Shown one piece after another: positions 34,790 to 46,805 of a stretch of 64,000 nucleotides of DNA (its first letter is position 1; every line of letters begins with the position of its first letter). Below the pieces are notes generated by a model. It was not told the origin of the DNA. It saw only the letters and a program-made list of their open reading frames with translations, and did no database searches. This stretch comes from Zantedeschia hybrid cultivar (Eukaryota; Streptophyta; Magnoliopsida; Alismatales; Araceae). A program made the translations under genes and the position numbers. The stretch lies in the NCBI GenBank assembly GCA_030544215.1, contig JARZZO010000011.1, positions 54,185,587-54,249,586 of the forward strand. The letters are read 5' to 3'.

Positions 34790-37379
34790 CAATTGTCTGC
34801 GTTCCACTTGTTTTCAATTAACCAGCCCTCGAGGCGGGCGAGCATGTATGCTCTGTTTCGTAGCTCTTGGCGATCTTGTATGGTCCCTCCCAGTTGGGTG
34901 CGAGCTTTCTTCCCACTTCAAGCGGCTTGGATGCCTGCATACTCCGTAAGACTAAGTCTCCAAGGTAGAAGACGCTCAATCGGACTCTAGAGTTGTTATA
35001 GTGTGCAATTGCTCGTTGATAGTTGATGCCCCGTACTCGAGCTGCATCCCTAGCTTCTTCGATCAGGTCTAGGTTCTCCCGTATCTTTTGATTGTTGTCT
35101 GACTCATCGAAACCTTCTGCTTAAGCCGTTGGTAGGCCTATTTCTAGGAGAATAACTACATCCATCCCGTAGGCCAAGTGGTACGTTGTTTCTCGTGTGG
35201 CGGTCCTGGTTGTGGTTCGGAAGGACCATAGAATCTTGGGGAGGGCTTCTAGCCAGTTTCCTGTCTTTTTCAACTGAGCCTTGATACCTTTCATAATAGT
35301 CATGTTTGCATTTTCTATCAATCCATTGGCCTCAGGATATGTTACCGAGGAGAACCAATGTTGTATATTAAAATCTTTACAGTGGTCGGCAAACCAAAAG
35401 CTGGTAAACTATCGGCTGTTATCAGTGACAAGTACTCTGGGAATGCTGAACCTGAAGATGGTGTTATGTAGGACGAATTTCCATATGGTGTCATCCCGTA
35501 TGTTGGCCAAGGCTTCCGCTTCAGGCCACTTGGTGAAGTAGTAATGGTGACCACCACAAATTGTCGTTGTCCAGTGGTCTTGGGAAAAGGCCCCAATATG
35601 TCGACCCCCTATATGGCTGACGGGCAGGGTTCGACGATACTTTGTAGTTCATTTGCAGGGAGCTTGGGGATCGGGGAACTAACTTGGCAACCTAGACACT
35701 TCCTCACATATTCCACGGGCAAGAGTTGGCCACCAGTAGCCATGGCGAAGAAGAGTTCGAGCCAGAGCATGCGGCCCGACATGGCTGTTGCATATTCCTT
35801 TATGGACTTCTGCAATAGCTTGGGAGGCCTCTGTCGGCCCTAGGCATCAGAGAAGAGGGGTAGTCAGTGATCTCCAGTAAAGATATTTGCCGACCAATGT
35901 GAACTTGGGGGCCTAGTACTGGATCATCCTTGAATCCGTCCGATCGACAAACAGCCGATCGCTCAGTAGATATTCAATGATGGGGGTCATCCATTTTTCT
36001 TCTTGATTGATTTGGGAGACTTCCGCCAAGCTAATTACGAGCTTCAATACTTCTTCGACAAAGACCGACCCTGCAGCCTACATCCTGAGCTGAACCATCT
36101 GTAAAAATCTGCCAGACAGGTCCCTCCCCCAGCCCGATTGCCTGTTCTTGCGTTGGTAAGGAACATTCGGCCACAAAGTCGGCGAGGGCTTAGGCTTTGA
36201 TGGCTATTCTCGGTTGGTATGTGATTTCGAACTCTGACAGCTCGATCGCCCCCTTTATCATATGGTCGGAAGCATCTGGTCGCTGGAGTAGTTGACGAAG
36301 GGGGCGGTCGGTGACCACTTCGATTGGATGGTCCTAGAAGTAAGGCCGTAACTTTCTTACCTCCGTCACCAGGGCCAATGCAGTCTTCTCTACCACTTGA
36401 TATCGTACCTCTGGCCTTGGAGGACTCTACTGACATAGTAGATTGGTCTTTGCTTTCCACTGTCTTCCCTGACAAGGACAAAGCTAATAGCGGAAGGTAT
36501 TACTGATAAATATATTAAAAGTTGTTCACCTGCAATCAATTTTGAAAGCACTGGAGGATGTTTTAGGTAATCCTTGAGATCTCCAAATGCTTTTTGGCAC
36601 TCCAGTGACCACGTGATGTTTCCTCGTCGGTCAGGAGGGTTCTCCCTTAGCCTCAACAGTGCTCGACTACTTTGGAAAAGAATTTGCTCAATGTTGGTAG
36701 CTGTCCAGTAAGCCTTTAGACGTCGTTAAGGCGGGTTGGTGGCTTCATTGTGAGTATGGCAAAAATCATATCTGGGTTGGCTTCAATTCCCCTCTGGGTG
36801 ACAAGGAAACCCAAGAATTTTTCAGCCGTAACCCCGAAGGCTCATTTGATGGGGTTCAGCTTCATATTATACCTCCTTAAAGTGTTGAAGGTTTCCATGA
36901 GATCTTCCAGGTGGTCGGCAATCCTAATGGACTTCACCAGTATATCATCCACATAGACCTCCATATTGCGTCCGATCAGCCAATCGAACATTCGATTGAC
37001 CAGCCTCTGACAAGTCGCCCCCGCATTCTTCAACCCAAAGAGCATCCGAGTGTAGTAGTATAATCATGTCTCAGTGACGAAGGCAGTGTGCTCTTCATTT
37101 GCCTTATTCATCTGTATCTGATGGTAGTTGGAGAAGGCGTCAAGGAAGCTCAAGCGCTCATGACTGGCAGTTGCGTTGATTAGCTGGTCGACGTTGGGTA
37201 GGGGGAAGTAATCTTTCGGGGTCACCTTATTGAGGTTGGTGAAATCTACCACATGCGCCACGTGCCATTTTCTTTTTTTACTAAGGCCACGTTGGCAACC
37301 CAGACAAGGTATTGGGTGTGCCTGATCACGCCTGTCTACAAGAGGTGATTCACTTACTCCTTGACAATCTCCTATTGAT
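34790..37379 (-). pseudogene. Ty3/Gypsy Tat pol: integrase, RNase H, reverse transcriptase
   Basis: Going 3' to 5' along the plus strand, the integrase C-terminus (KLAPNWEGPYKI, near 34880) comes first. It is followed by the integrase core (ANMTIMKGIKAQLKKTGNW and GPFPKTTGQRQFVVV), the RT/RNase H junction (36390-36656, WSLECQKAFGDLKDYL), and RT with catalytic YVDD (NMEVYVDDILVKSI, 36842-37045). The RT fingers KVTPKDYFPLPNVDQLINAT lie at 37064-37405. Numerous stops and frameshifts. The element is cut at 37379/37380 by the plus-strand element. Its protease and gag end continue at about 60730-61580. Confidence 0.9.
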
Positions 37380-38687
37380 TGTAGACATACTAATTTTGAC
37401 ATCAATTTGAGTAAATTTCATGTTATATAATAATGCCTCAAAATGGTCGGATATTTAATCATTAGTTAATTTTTATTAATTTTTCTGAATTAATTGTCTA
37501 AATGACATCGGTCAGACAGACATAATTTAAGTTAATTAAAGAAATTTATTTTAACTCATATTTTTAATCAAATGTGAAAGATTCTAAAAGATGTCGACCT
37601 GTGTAGACGCCATTTAGACTTTAATTCTTATTTTGATTATTAATCTGATTTTAATTAATTGATTAATTAACTAAAAGACGTCTACCTGTCACGACGCCAT
37701 TTAGGTTTCCTAAGCTGTTTCTATCTCTTCTCCCCGATATTTATCCTTATCTTAATTAGTCTAAAAGACGTCTCTCATGGGCGACGCGTTTTAGATAATT
37801 ACAGATAATGATGAATTAATATGTATTTATCTGTTTGTTAGTTAGATAAACTTCAAACTCCTTCATGTTAATCTGATCATAACCGCGGATGCGTGAACTT
37901 AAGTCTATAAATACACAACCCCTTGGTCATTAAAAAGTGAGTGATAATTCTTGAAAGGTTAGTGATAATTTTGAGTGATGATAGCAATAATTGAGTGAAA
38001 ATTGAGCAAAAAAGGAGACGACGTCCAAACGCTGAAGGATCGAAATGCTACTACTTCCCGGAGTCTGCATCCTTTCTTCATCGCTTCTTCGTCCATTCAA
38101 GAGCATTCAAGACCAAGGCTTTCCAGGAGCCATCCAACTTAGTTCTTAATTAATTTCTACATCTTTCTCATATTTTTATCACATTAGCATCATATTTTCA
38201 TCACATCACTCCATGCAACACACTCACTAGCATAATTTCAAGCCTATTTGTTTAAAAGGGTTTAAAAGACCATCAAACAAGTGAGTTCTTTGTTCAAGTT
38301 GCATGATCAGAATCTTCATTAGAATAGATACTACCTTTACTTGAGTTCTTATTATTTTATTTTATCTTTATTTGTTGTAAGGTACAAAAGGAGATAAAGA
38401 GGAGAGAATCGACAAGGAAAAGGAATCTGGATGATCCTCAATGTCCGATAAGCAGCCAAAGCAAGAACAAAGTCAAAAGGGCTCTCTTTCTTCAGCCGGC
38501 TGAAGGAGGGGAATCAAGGACTTCAACATCTCCCAATTTCAAAACAGGTAGGCGATCAATCTTTTCTTTTGGAACTTTTTAGTTAAAAGTTTCTGGCGAT
38601 CACATTCACTCCGTTTTTAATAGTTTTATTTGTCACATAATCAACATAAATTTTCATGATAATCACATCCTAATTTGAGCACTCACA
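37380..38687 (+). repeat. LTR 1 of the Tat/Ogre-like element
   Basis: It starts TGTAGACATAC, has TATAAATA at 37906-37913, and ends near CTCACA just before the PBS. Four 34-bp inverted modules lie upstream of the TATA box (37498, 37584, 37671, 37761). Identity to LTR 2 is roughly 95% by eye. Confidence 0.82.
37498..37794. repeat. 34-bp inverted modules in LTR 1 (four copies, 86-90 bp period)
   Basis: Copies start at 37498 (degenerate), 37584, 37671 and 37761. Each is a 12-nt arm such as CTAAAAGACGTC, exactly 10 nt of spacer, and an arm such as GACGCCATTTAG. Spacers are ggtcagacag, gacctgtgta, tacctgtcac and tctcatgggc. The matching copies in LTR 2 start at 58474, 58560, 58648 and 58738. Confidence 0.85.
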
Positions 38688-38693
38688 ACTTTT

Positions 38694-38711
38694 TGGTGAT
38701 CACGGTGGGAC
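38694..38711 (+). other. PBS of the Tat/Ogre-like element
   Basis: TGGTGATCACGGTGGGAC follows the LTR end. It resembles the TGGCGACTCCGCTGGGGA-type primer site common in this lineage, with several differences. Confidence 0.5.
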
Positions 38712-39081
38712 TTGGTCTTGCCATCTTTAAATCTTTGTTCTTGCTTTCATTAATCGAGCACTCTCTGTGCACCACCTGTGTCTCTCGACACGCCCTCACA
38801 GATCGGGGAGTTTTTAATTTAATTGTTATTCCTACGTGCACCACGTACACACCCTTATGGCAAGATCTTGCCCTTGCCCTCTCCGTTTGATTGATTGAAA
38901 GTTGTGGTTGTGATAAGAAGATTGTGTGATTGATTGATATTTTAGTTGTTCATCTGATGAAATTATCCTGTTAAAAATTGAAAAAAAAAAAATCGTATGA
39001 GCCGATCATTTACTGCTTTCATCCTATTTGTTTGAGGAGGAATCGATCCAGAAATTCCTCCTGAATTGTTCATTCTGCAAC

Positions 39082-39233
39082 TTGAAAAGTGTCCAGGAAC
39101 AACGACGCGTTTCATACCGCGTCGCCTAACCCATACGCCTTGTAGGCCAAATTCTCTGCTGTTTGCTGCCTGGGATTCTGCAAAAAAATAAGGTTATGTT
39201 TGAATAGCGTCGACCAACAGCGACGCGATTCAG
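39082..39233. repeat. 34-bp inverted modules in the leader
   Basis: Copies are 39082-39115 (spacer caggaacaac), 39112-39145 (degenerate, spacer gcctaaccca, overlapping the first by 4 nt), and 39200-39233 (spacer gaccaacagc). They lie between PBS and gag. Confidence 0.75.
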
Positions 39234-39677
39234 GCAGTTTCTTGTTTTTCTTCAGTTCTCAGATTTCTGATCTGCTTGTTACTACACATTACGTAATAAG
39301 CATTAGAGGTCATCCAGGCCACGGGTCATACGCACTGGGGCTAACACCCCCCTTTTCTCTTAAGAACACCTTTCTTGACGTCTTCACCTCTCTCTGATTG
39401 GGTCGGTCCCTCGATCAGACTACAGTGGTTGGCGTAAAAGACCTCCGTAAGTCCCTAAAATCAAGGTATTCCTCCTTGTTCATCAGGCTGGTTGTACCAA
39501 TTGAAGTCCTGGTTAGATTTTCATAACGTTGTGAGAGAAAGCCATAGAGTATAACGGTGGAAATTGAATTGAAACTAGGATCCTACCCATTGAGTGAATT
39601 TGTGATTAATTGAATCCAAATAACCCAACAAGGAATCCTGAAATAACGTTAAACATCTACTTGATTGCTTAATCTCT

Positions 39678-41398
39678 GTGCAACTCGTCTGCAAATCTTT
39701 GAAAAAAAAATCTAATATCATGCTACTTCGATCAGGTAGGGATTTGAGCATGGCTCCAGATGCCCTAGTCAACTACGAGGGAGATGCTATTGCCACTCTT
39801 GAGTTTGATTACCACTTTGAAAGCGGGGGAGATGCTGATGCGCCCCGTAATCTCCATTCTTGTCTAGTTCGATATGAGGGAAACCACCAAACCCCTCTTC
39901 CTTGTGCACATGATCGATATTCTGATCTTCCTCCGCATGTGCATGCGGTTTCTAATCCTATTTTCGAGGGGGGCATGAACCCGAATGATCCCTCATCCTC
40001 CGATCCCTCAGATCTAGTGAACGCTTTGGGAGTTCTTGCCTCCCGTCTGGATCCTCGATAGTTCGAGGCAATCCAGTCTATTTTGAAGGGGAAGACGCCC
40101 ATGCAGTCTGCCGAGCTGAATCCTGCGGCTCCCCCTATTATTTCTCAACCACCTCCCCATCATACTTCATTCATTCACCAGGCCATGGAAGGCTATCAAG
40201 TCTCAACCTCTCGGCCAGCTAGGGCACAACTTTCTTCCTCGAGGCAACCGGTCAGGCCGCGGACGCCTACTTACCAAAATGCCCTTGGGTATGGCGGAAG
40301 TTCTGCCGGACCTCAACCCTATTATACCCCATGCCCTACATACTTTAGGCAACAAGCCTATCATGTACCTCCACCTCCCCCTCCTCCCCAGGTTGATCCA
40401 ACGACACAAGCACTGCTTGCAAAGATGGAGCGTATGGATGAACAGTTCAACAACTTTCAGAAGATGATGGGAGTTAAAGTTGCACCTGAGATTAACCTGC
40501 CAAGTCTACCTGTGTTCCATTTGCCACCCTCCGAAATGCCAGTGTACCGAAAATACAATTGTACTGGTAACCCCTTCACTCATTTGAAGGAATTTATGTA
40601 TGAGTCATCTTTCTGGCAAAACGACAAGAGGTCGTTAGCATTTTTGTTCAGGAAATCCTTGGAAGGACCAGCCCTCGAATGGTTCTTTTCTTTAGAACCT
40701 GCTGAAGTAGAGGAGTATGGTATCGTATCACGAAAATTCATTCAACGATACCAGGATAGAGTTGCCCCCTCTCTGTCCATTACTGATTTGATAGCAGATA
40801 AAATGAAGCCCGACGAGGAATTCGTCAGTTTTGTTGATAGATGGAGGGGCATGGCAGAAAAAGTGAAAGATCATCTGTCTAAGTCCGAGAAAGTAAAAAT
40901 GTTAATCTCCAATGCTACACCTCAGTTTAAGTTAGTCCTCGCCCTGAACAACTTGACCAGCATGGCAGAGCTCTATGAAATAGTACGTTATTGACAGAAT
41001 GCTTTCAAGGATGCTACATTCTCTACTGTCTTTGATCCTCACCGACCTAGCAGGCCTCTACCTCGGAAGCCTGCCGTGCCAAATTCTCCTAGCACAGGTC
41101 CAACCACTGAGGGTACACTCTCCCATGAGCAGGTTAGTAGCATGAACAACAATCAGCCCCAATTTGTGAGGAATCAGCGACCACAGTACCAGCGGCCGCA
41201 ACAGCCAAACCAGCAGGGTTACAGACAGCAGCAACCGAACCCACAGTATCAGCGGCCTCAGCAGTCGAACCAGCAACCACAACAACAGCCACAATGGCAA
41301 TTACAGTACCAGCCCCCACAACAGCAGCAATACCAGCCGCTCGCACCGTCATCGTACCATAATGTACCTCCTCCTGCTGATTATAACCAGCAGGTATA
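39678..41398 (+). pseudogene. gag of the Tat/Ogre-like element (two in-frame stops)
   Basis: The first block (39678-40061, MLLRSGRDLSMAPDALVNY) ends at TAG. The second (to 40994) holds the retrotransposon gag domain (WQNDKRSLAFLFRKSLEGPA then LEWFFSLEPAEVEEYG). The third is a Gln/Pro-rich tail (YQRPQQPNQQ repeats) to a TAG at 41396-41398. At both breaks the frame continues unchanged: the second gag copy reads CAG at the first and TGT at the second, so these are simple point mutations. Gag forms the capsid-like particle. Confidence 0.85.
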
Positions 41399-42319
41399 GT
41401 GCAAAATCCACTTTCGGAACACCAGAACCAGAATCAAGTTGCCCATATTTTGACAAATAGCTGGTCTGAGGCTAATCGAGGGCAACAGTGGAAGATAGAG
41501 GACTCTTCCTCTATTTATTCAACAGGCCACACTCCGAGCACCACAGAACAACCACCACGCCGCACCCTCCATATACCTAGACCGCAACCCGTTACCATCA
41601 CGCCTATACCAACACCCGCATATTACTCGCCCGCACCCATTAATCCATCACCACCGCCCACTTTCCTCAAACCCATTATTCCCCACGCCAACACGCCTCC
41701 ATCAAACAACCCCCCGCAAGCTAATTACGCACCCCTCATGCCATCCAAACCACTGCTCTGCGTACCGTTCCCTACATCACCTACTACCACCACCGCTTAC
41801 CCAAATACCATACAACCATCTAAGACGTTACTCCGCGTACCGTTCCCCACTTCATCTGCACCGACCACTTACCCTTCCACCATCCAACTATCTAAGCCCC
41901 TCATCCGTACCATGCCACCACCAACTAAACCCACGCCATCACCTGTATGCCAACCATCCACACCATCTACACCATCCACTAACCCTACGGTGCTCAAGTT
42001 ATCACCCAGCTCTTCCACAACTGAAGAACATGCACTCCGGAGTGGGAGGATCTTCAATAAGGTCTTTCCTCAATCAACAGTCAAAGACGGCCCATCACAG
42101 CCGCCGGAGGAAGCGCATAATGATGAGAGTGCACTAGGCACTCAATATGACCTGTTGAAACATCTTGACAGAACACCGGCACGAATCTCTGTGCTTGAAT
42201 TGATAAAGAGATCGAAGACCCATCAGGAAGCTCTGATGGAGTATCTACAAAAAGTGATGGTCAACGAAGACGTGTCGGTAGAGAAGATCGCCGCACTACT
42301 AGTTCCTCAGGGGGATTAG
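41399..42319 (+). CDS. Pro/Thr-rich gag-protease linker ORF
   Basis: About 306 codons, rich in Pro, Thr and Ser with short repeats (SKPLLCVPFPTSP, SKTLLRVPFPTSS). It ends in a folded-looking part (LKHLDRTPARISVLELIKRS then KTHQEALMEYLQKV). The block before the protease in Ogre/Tat elements has the same RISVLELIKRS-type motif. It is probably the C-terminal part of gag or the N-terminal part of pol in the original polyprotein. Codon 1 may not be the real start, since the gag frame abuts it. Confidence 0.6.
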   Translation: MQNPLSEHQNQNQVAHILTNSWSEANRGQQWKIEDSSSIYSTGHTPSTTEQPPRRTLHIPRPQPVTITPIPTPAYYSPAPINPSPPPTFLKPIIPHANTPPSNNPPQANYAPLMPSKPLLCVPFPTSPTTTTAYPNTIQPSKTLLRVPFPTSSAPTTYPSTIQLSKPLIRTMPPPTKPTPSPVCQPSTPSTPSTNPTVLKLSPSSSTTEEHALRSGRIFNKVFPQSTVKDGPSQPPEEAHNDESALGTQYDLLKHLDRTPARISVLELIKRSKTHQEALMEYLQKVMVNEDVSVEKIAALLVPQGD

Positions 42320-42364
42320 CCCTCTATTTTATTTCATGCATCGGAACTAGCACCACCAGCAGCC

Positions 42365-43291
42365 ATGCGCATGGCTCTGAGTATTACGGTCAATATCTGC
42401 AAGAAGGCCGTAGATGCATGTCTGGTCGACACAGGGGCTTCAATTAATGTCCTACTTCCGAAGACCCTTGAATTGTGTGGTGTACCCAAAGAAAAATGGC
42501 TGCCTAGCCCTGTCTCTGTAACAACTTATGACAACTCCACCCGTTCCCCTCTGGGAATGATCTATTTAAAAGTAGAGTTAGGCCCTGTATGTCATACCGA
42601 GGTCGAATTTCACATTTTGGAAATTGATCCTTCCTTGAATGCTATTTTGGGTCGTCCTTATATTAAAACCTTCGAGGCGATTCCCTCTACGAATCATCAG
42701 TACCTCAAATTTCCTTACAAAGGACGAATCATTAAAGTTACGAGCATGCCAATCCTTGCTGCTACTCACTCCTTGAATATCAAGTCAACTTCTTCACCTG
42801 GCCGACAACCTTTTCTGTCGGTATTACAGGTCTACCGTCCGGTGGCTGATCCTTTAAAGGCTGCCATTCTTACTCCTTATCCACTGGATGCCATAAAGTG
42901 GGGAAAGTACATGAGTACCCCTGGATGGAAAATAATGATGAAGGGTGGTTATCAGCCTGGAAAAGGCCTAGGCACACAATTACAAGGCAAAACCACGCCC
43001 CTCAAGGATAATCGAAGGATACCTGGAAATGACCTGGGCTATAGGCCAAGAAAAGTGAAGCATGACATTGTTCAGCAGGAAGAAAATGAAGACGGCCAGA
43101 AGGTGTGGGAGACAATGTCTACACTATGCAAAGAAGGTCGGGACCCTTTAACATGGACCCTATACACACATTTCGTTAAAGGGCCCGTGATCAGTCATGA
43201 CAACACAGTGATCATCACTTCCTGTTTTGACCTCCATGACATATATGGAAGAGACCTGGCCAGACATTGTTCAGAATTGCTAACGGACTAG
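42365..43291 (+). CDS. Retropepsin with G-patch domain
   Basis: The aspartic protease has active-site LVDTGASINVL at about residues 22-32 and a later flap/ILGRPY region (NAILGRPYIKTFEAIP). Around residues 195-215 a glycine-rich G-patch-like motif follows (MMKGGYQPGKGLGTQL). The protease would cleave the polyprotein; a G-patch after the protease is known in Ogre-type elements and may bind RNA. The frame is open for 308 codons, the best preserved part of the element. Confidence 0.82.
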   Translation: MRMALSITVNICKKAVDACLVDTGASINVLLPKTLELCGVPKEKWLPSPVSVTTYDNSTRSPLGMIYLKVELGPVCHTEVEFHILEIDPSLNAILGRPYIKTFEAIPSTNHQYLKFPYKGRIIKVTSMPILAATHSLNIKSTSSPGRQPFLSVLQVYRPVADPLKAAILTPYPLDAIKWGKYMSTPGWKIMMKGGYQPGKGLGTQLQGKTTPLKDNRRIPGNDLGYRPRKVKHDIVQQEENEDGQKVWETMSTLCKEGRDPLTWTLYTHFVKGPVISHDNTVIITSCFDLHDIYGRDLARHCSELLTD

Positions 43292-43294
43292 TCC

Positions 43295-44070
43295 TTGGAG
43301 GTGCTGCGGCCAATGAAAAGGAGGAAGTTCCAAGACCCTGAGTGTGAATGGTACAGATGGTTTGACTTAAGGGATCTGTATATTGCATTGAATAGACTAT
43401 TTCTTGATCCCTTAGAACCTAAGTGGCCGCCACAAATAGATGAACTGATTGAAGGGCCTGGTGCCATTTTTGATAAAAGAATTCTACTGTCTGAGGAAAC
43501 AGATGAAGGGGATCCAGATGACCCCTATGAAACTGGTTATACCACGGATCTTCTTTGGAGGGGGACTTATCCCTTTCACATTTTCACACTCCATACCTTA
43601 TTCCGCACTTTGCTTCTGACCCCGACTTGGTCGCGGGTCATTACTGAAGATATTCCACGGGCTCCGCCCATCATGATCACTCTGTCCCCACGGGACTTCA
43701 TTCCCCAACCTCCTCTCGATCAAGAGAGGATTTATGATTTAATCTGGGACATACTACTTTATGATCCCTCCAATCCTCTGGCCTTGGTGCCACTTCCTCC
43801 ATCGCATTCTCCTCCTATCCATATTCATTCTTGTTTTATGAATAATTCATCTTTTCTCCAAAAAAGAACACCAATTTGGCAACAAATTTCTCTCAGATCC
43901 TCATTGAGGAAACTTCCTACTTGTCCGATTGTACCCCATCGCGTGGCTCTTTCGGTCAAGATTCTCTTCTAGATCTACTCTGCCCCTCCCCTCGGGAGGA
44001 TTCTCCTGTATTTCCGCATGTATCCTATAATTTTCATTCTACTTCGTCCTCATTAGATCAGGATAGGGAG
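43295..44070 (+). pseudogene. Protease-RT linker, split by an inserted LTR
   Basis: The open frame 43295-43972 (MKRRKFQDPECEWYRWFDLR) overlaps a second frame 43876-44070 (ETSYLSDCTPSRGSFGQDSL), implying one frameshift near 43880-43970. The second frame runs into the insertion at 44071. Beyond the insertion, at 46801, the target duplication and the following codons resume the same frame. No known domain. It corresponds to the poorly conserved spacer before RT in Ogre elements. Confidence 0.6.
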
Positions 44071-44724
44071 TGTAACGACCCGCCATCCTATGACCGGAGA
44101 CCCGATCACTAAATGGATGTCGGCCCATTAACTGCGGGTTCACACCCAGATCTCACACAACACATCTAGAGGAGTAAGCGCTAAACAAGGCTAAATATAA
44201 CAATCACACGGACTACAAAGATGTAACAAGTGCGCAGGAAGGAATATAACAATGTCCGTATACAGTCCAACAATAATTACATGGTCCAACAAATTAAATA
44301 AGTACAGGCATAAGTAAAGTACAACAACATCGGGGCATACCTCGGAACTGAGACAGCTGCTGGTCCGCACACCAAAGTGACACCACCCGCCGCCAAACGC
44401 CACGAGGTCCACACCTGAAACCGCAGGGAGTGAGCCACACCAGAATTAGGCTCAGTAGGGATCATCTGATCCCCTGCCTCCCACTCACACACCCACAAGT
44501 GCAACAACACAGATATATGACAATTAAACAAAGCAGTAAACATAGCACCCAACCTGATATGAAACGTACGATAAGCAGTGTAGCAGGAACAGTTCTAAGC
44601 AACCCGAAGAACCCAACACAGAGTCACGTCTCACAGCCAAAATCCACAAAGCGACTGAACCACACTGTCGACCGAAGTCAAACGTCGCCTCACAACACTA
44701 CCACCACTACTCACGCCTGTCCGC

Positions 44725-44752
44725 CCCTACAGTGTTCCGGGGCACTGTAGGG
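44725..44752. other. Perfect 10-bp stem with 8-nt loop
   Basis: CCCTACAGTG, loop ttccgggg, CACTGTAGGG. Inside the nested LTR. Confidence 0.7.
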
Positions 44753-45461
44753 TGAGGCAGTGAGTCAAACTAGGACTAGCTGGGACCAGTGTACCACCAC
44801 TGCCTAGCTACGTGTGCACACAAGCAGTCTAGACTACTGTCCTACTGACCGGATTGCCTCCACGCTAGGCCTCAGCGCTTCAGGAGGGCCCTGGGGACCG
44901 ACGAACCCCCGTCAAGCCGAAGCTACAGGAACTACCCACAACCCTAACCTCCCGGGCTGCGTCAGGCCAAAGGGCTAAGGGTACCACTCGTAACCTTGAT
45001 CAAAGGTCACATCAGGCCCAGTGGCTACAGGGATAAAACAACTCTAACAGTACCACAACCAGCTCCACAGCAAGAAACGCGCCGGAAGCTGCCACGACAA
45101 ACAGGGAAACCCCGACCCGCTGAGACCAAACAGCAACCCCTCGGATAGCGCACCGGCTACTCCGGCCCGACGGGCTCAAGGTGGTTCTGCTTCCCTCAGC
45201 CAAAGGTAAAACACAACATGTACCACTCCCCCACCGGTACGGCACAATGCCTCACAGACACCATGACCCTGTCCCCATCGGTCCATAGTGACAAACGTAA
45301 ACCACAATTATTCCGATTCCATATTCGCATAAGCACATACACACATATAACATGATTCCATTCGCACAGTAAACCTTCGTCTCAGCGTACAGCTTAAAGC
45401 ATGCATTGAACCATCCAATAGTGAAACATATGTTAAAAACCAGGGTTTATGCAGTTCTGTC

Positions 45462-45819
45462 TTGAATCGCGTCGACCGAGGTCGACGCCATTCAAGCTCC
45501 TCAAACAGGTTCATTTACAGCCAGATTATTCCTTAAAACGCGTCCACCTGGGAAGCCGCCGTTTGAAACGCGTCAGAGCTCTCAGACGCCATTCACACCG
45601 AAATTCCAGATTTGCAGACCCTCAGTCGGGGTGATTTCCTGCCTAAATGGCGCCATGATGGCCCGACGTCCTTCTGAAAGGCGTCGTCCATCCATGACGT
45701 CATTTAGCTCCAGAACCCCTAACTCGTGAAACCTCGAACAGGGAGGTTTCTGCCCTAAAAGGCGTCGTACTGCCCTGACGTCCTTCTAAAAGGCGTCGAT
45801 TAGGCACGACGCCGTTTAG
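45462..45819. repeat. 34-bp inverted modules, seven copies, in the nested LTR
   Basis: Copies start at 45462, 45533, 45563, 45642, 45674, 45755 and 45786. Spacers are gaccgaggtc, cacctgggaa, agagctctca, atgatggccc, gtccatccat, gtactgccct and gattaggcac, each 10 nt. Offsets are 71, 30, 79, 32, 81 and 31 bp: doublets sharing a few terminal bases, about 111 bp apart. Confidence 0.88.
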
Positions 45820-46374
45820 CGCCAGAAACCTGGTTCCCTGGTTCAACCTAAGGGTTTCTCCTTTAACCCCAAACACCCTGAAATGCCCCAAAACAGAAGG
45901 GGGAAGATAGGGAAATCAACTACTTCCAGTATGCTACAAATCCACGTTCACGAGCACGGCCATTCCCACAAGAAAACCCCCTAAACATGCTCATTCTAAC
46001 CCAAAAGATAACATGCCACGCCAAGGAAATCACGAGCAACACATTCACAGTCCATGCAAGGTTCGTCCCCCTACCGGTTCTTGAACTCCTCCAAGCTCCG
46101 TGCCGCCGACCCGCCGCACCGCAGACCGCCGCCGGTATCCTCTAGGACGCCGCCACTCCGCCGGGACGTCGGCCGCCATCCGGAGAATGGAACGCCGCGA
46201 AGGAAGTGGTGGAGGTAGAGGTGAGAGGTAGGGAGGTGTTGGAGTGATGGAAGAGGAAGAAGAGGAAGGGAAGGGAGGAAGGAGGGCGGAGGGAGCGGAG
46301 AGGGCGAAGAGAGAGAGGGTGGAGGCGAGAATGAGGGAAAGAAGGGGAGGCTCGCGGGGTCAATCTGAATCTAG

Positions 46375-46711
46375 CTAAAACGCGTCGATCGAGGCAGACG
46401 CCAATCAGTCTGACAGGACGGGCCGTACTGACAGCGGTCTGAAACGCGTCACTCTCTACGGACGCCGTTCAGACGACAGGACAGGCCGTATTGACAACGC
46501 TCTGGCGCCGTACCATGACATCGCAGAGGTCACAGTCTGAATCGCGTCGACCAACATGGACGCCGTTCAGACAATGTGACAGGGGCCGTACTCTCGCGGC
46601 CCGAAACCCGCCCACGTGGCGCACACGTGGCACAACAGAAAGCAGACTTAAATGACGTCTACATAAACAGACGTCTTTTGAAAGACGTCGAGCAGTGCAG
46701 ATGTCATTCAG
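46375..46711. repeat. 34-bp inverted modules, five copies, upstream in the nested LTR
   Basis: Copies start at 46375 (gatcgaggca), 46439 (actctctacg), 46537 (gaccaacatg), 46648 (tacataaaca) and 46678 (gagcagtgca). The last two form a 30-bp-offset doublet. On the minus strand these lie upstream of the putative leader, that is, in U3. Confidence 0.86.
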
Positions 46712-46805
46712 TCAGAAATCTCAAGACCCCTCAGGGGCGAAACCAGGGGATCCGACCCGAACCCGACCCGAATACAGAACCCGAAACCTCAGTCCTTACA
46801 GGGAG

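Larger units (their letters stand above)
44071..46800 (-). mobile_element. Nested solo LTR, 2.73 kb, TSD GGGAG
   Basis: Ends are TGTAACGACC and CCTTACA. The 5-bp repeat GGGAG lies at 44066-44070 and 46801-46805. The two termini are not direct repeats and there is no gag-pol, so it is a solo LTR. On the minus strand a CT-rich, then GC-rich leader (46370 to 46080) follows a putative U3, as in many Gypsy LTRs, so I place it on the minus strand. It contains about 12 of the 34-bp inverted modules. The small ORFs inside are not genes. Confidence 0.85.
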
